40,083 nt of DNA from Alphaproteobacteria bacterium. Lineage in GTDB: Bacteria > Pseudomonadota > Alphaproteobacteria > Rickettsiales > SXRF01. Below are positions 39,778 through 40,083 of this stretch, one piece after another. Within the stretch, counting starts at the first letter, position 1. Each line of letters begins with the position of its first letter. The DNA lies in NCBI GenBank assembly GCA_013288305.1, contig JABDCD010000008.1, forward strand, positions 1-40,083. The letters run 5' to 3'. Below the pieces are notes generated by a model, which was given only the letters and a program-made list of their open reading frames with translations, was not told the DNA's origin and ran no database searches. The translations under genes and the position numbers were made by a program.

Positions 39778-40083
39778 CTGCCATTTCTGCCATTTGTACC
39801 GGGATTAGGCGGTCTTCGAGATGTAGAAAATGGATTCGAATCTTCTTTAAGAGCCTCCGGAGGATCCTCCGGAGAAGCAGCCATAATGCTGTCAAATATA
39901 GATTGATGTTTGAACTTGAATGCAACGACTGCCTCATTCGCATAAGGTCCTTGCTCTTTTACATATTTCTCTATGGTATCCACTAATTCTTGCAATCGTC
40001 GCATAGAAAATACTCTATCGTTAGCTAAAAAATAAAAAGCCCCGCGTATCGACTTTACCGCCTCCCATTGAGCATTGTTACGT
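39774..40083 (-). CDS. Hypothetical protein, N-terminus beyond right edge
   Basis: Frame open to window end: RNNAQWEAVKSIRGAFYFLANDRVFSMRRLQELVDTIEKYVKEQGPYANEAVVAFKF... Confidence 0.6.
   Translation of the reverse strand, partial: RNNAQWEAVKSIRGAFYFLANDRVFSMRRLQELVDTIEKYVKEQGPYANEAVVAFKFKHQSIFDSIMAASPEDPPEALKEDSNPFSTSRRPPNPGTNGRNGR
39855..39874. repeat. Perfect 20-bp palindrome CTCCGGAGGATCCTCCGGAG
   Basis: Self-reverse-complementary, inside the 3' part of the 39774-40083 CDS. Confidence 0.9.

Overview
High-GC alphaproteobacterial chromosome segment, mostly core genes: rsh/spoT, pdxJ-acpS, hemD-mic60-like-hemY, gatC/A/B, ruvX, plsY-dprA-topA, an NDUFS4-type complex I subunit, a DUF2610 protein, a DAACS symporter, a TAXI-type binding protein, a GGDEF protein, purE-purK, fumC, rpsB-tsf, rsmD and an rluB-like gene interrupted by an amber codon. 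Unrelated orphan genes lie between them. No tRNA, rRNA, CRISPR array, transposase or phage genes were recognised. The most unusual signal is a set of about ten short elements (about 30-90 bp) that share an architecture but not a sequence. Each arm is a tandem array of an imperfect 7-nt word, and most copies have a second arm that is the inverted complement, giving a hairpin. The 7-mer differs between loci (CAGTTGG, AGTGCTG, AGGGGTT, CAGGCGA, TGGTAAT, CGTTGCC). The elements lie inside coding frames (pdxJ, gatA, fumC), supply C-termini and stop codons (hemY, a convergent lipoprotein, NDUFS4, GGDEF, rluB), or abut start codons (fumC, rsmD, tsf). Three other dispersed palindromic repeat classes are also present. 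Further points of interest: a gatCAB operon interleaved with orphan genes and a partial duplication of the gatB 5' end, a C8 homopolymer frameshift, a GT2-sulfotransferase fusion, a structured rpsB leader, and two large divergent unknown genes. All calls are from reading the sequence and the ORF track; no database search was run.
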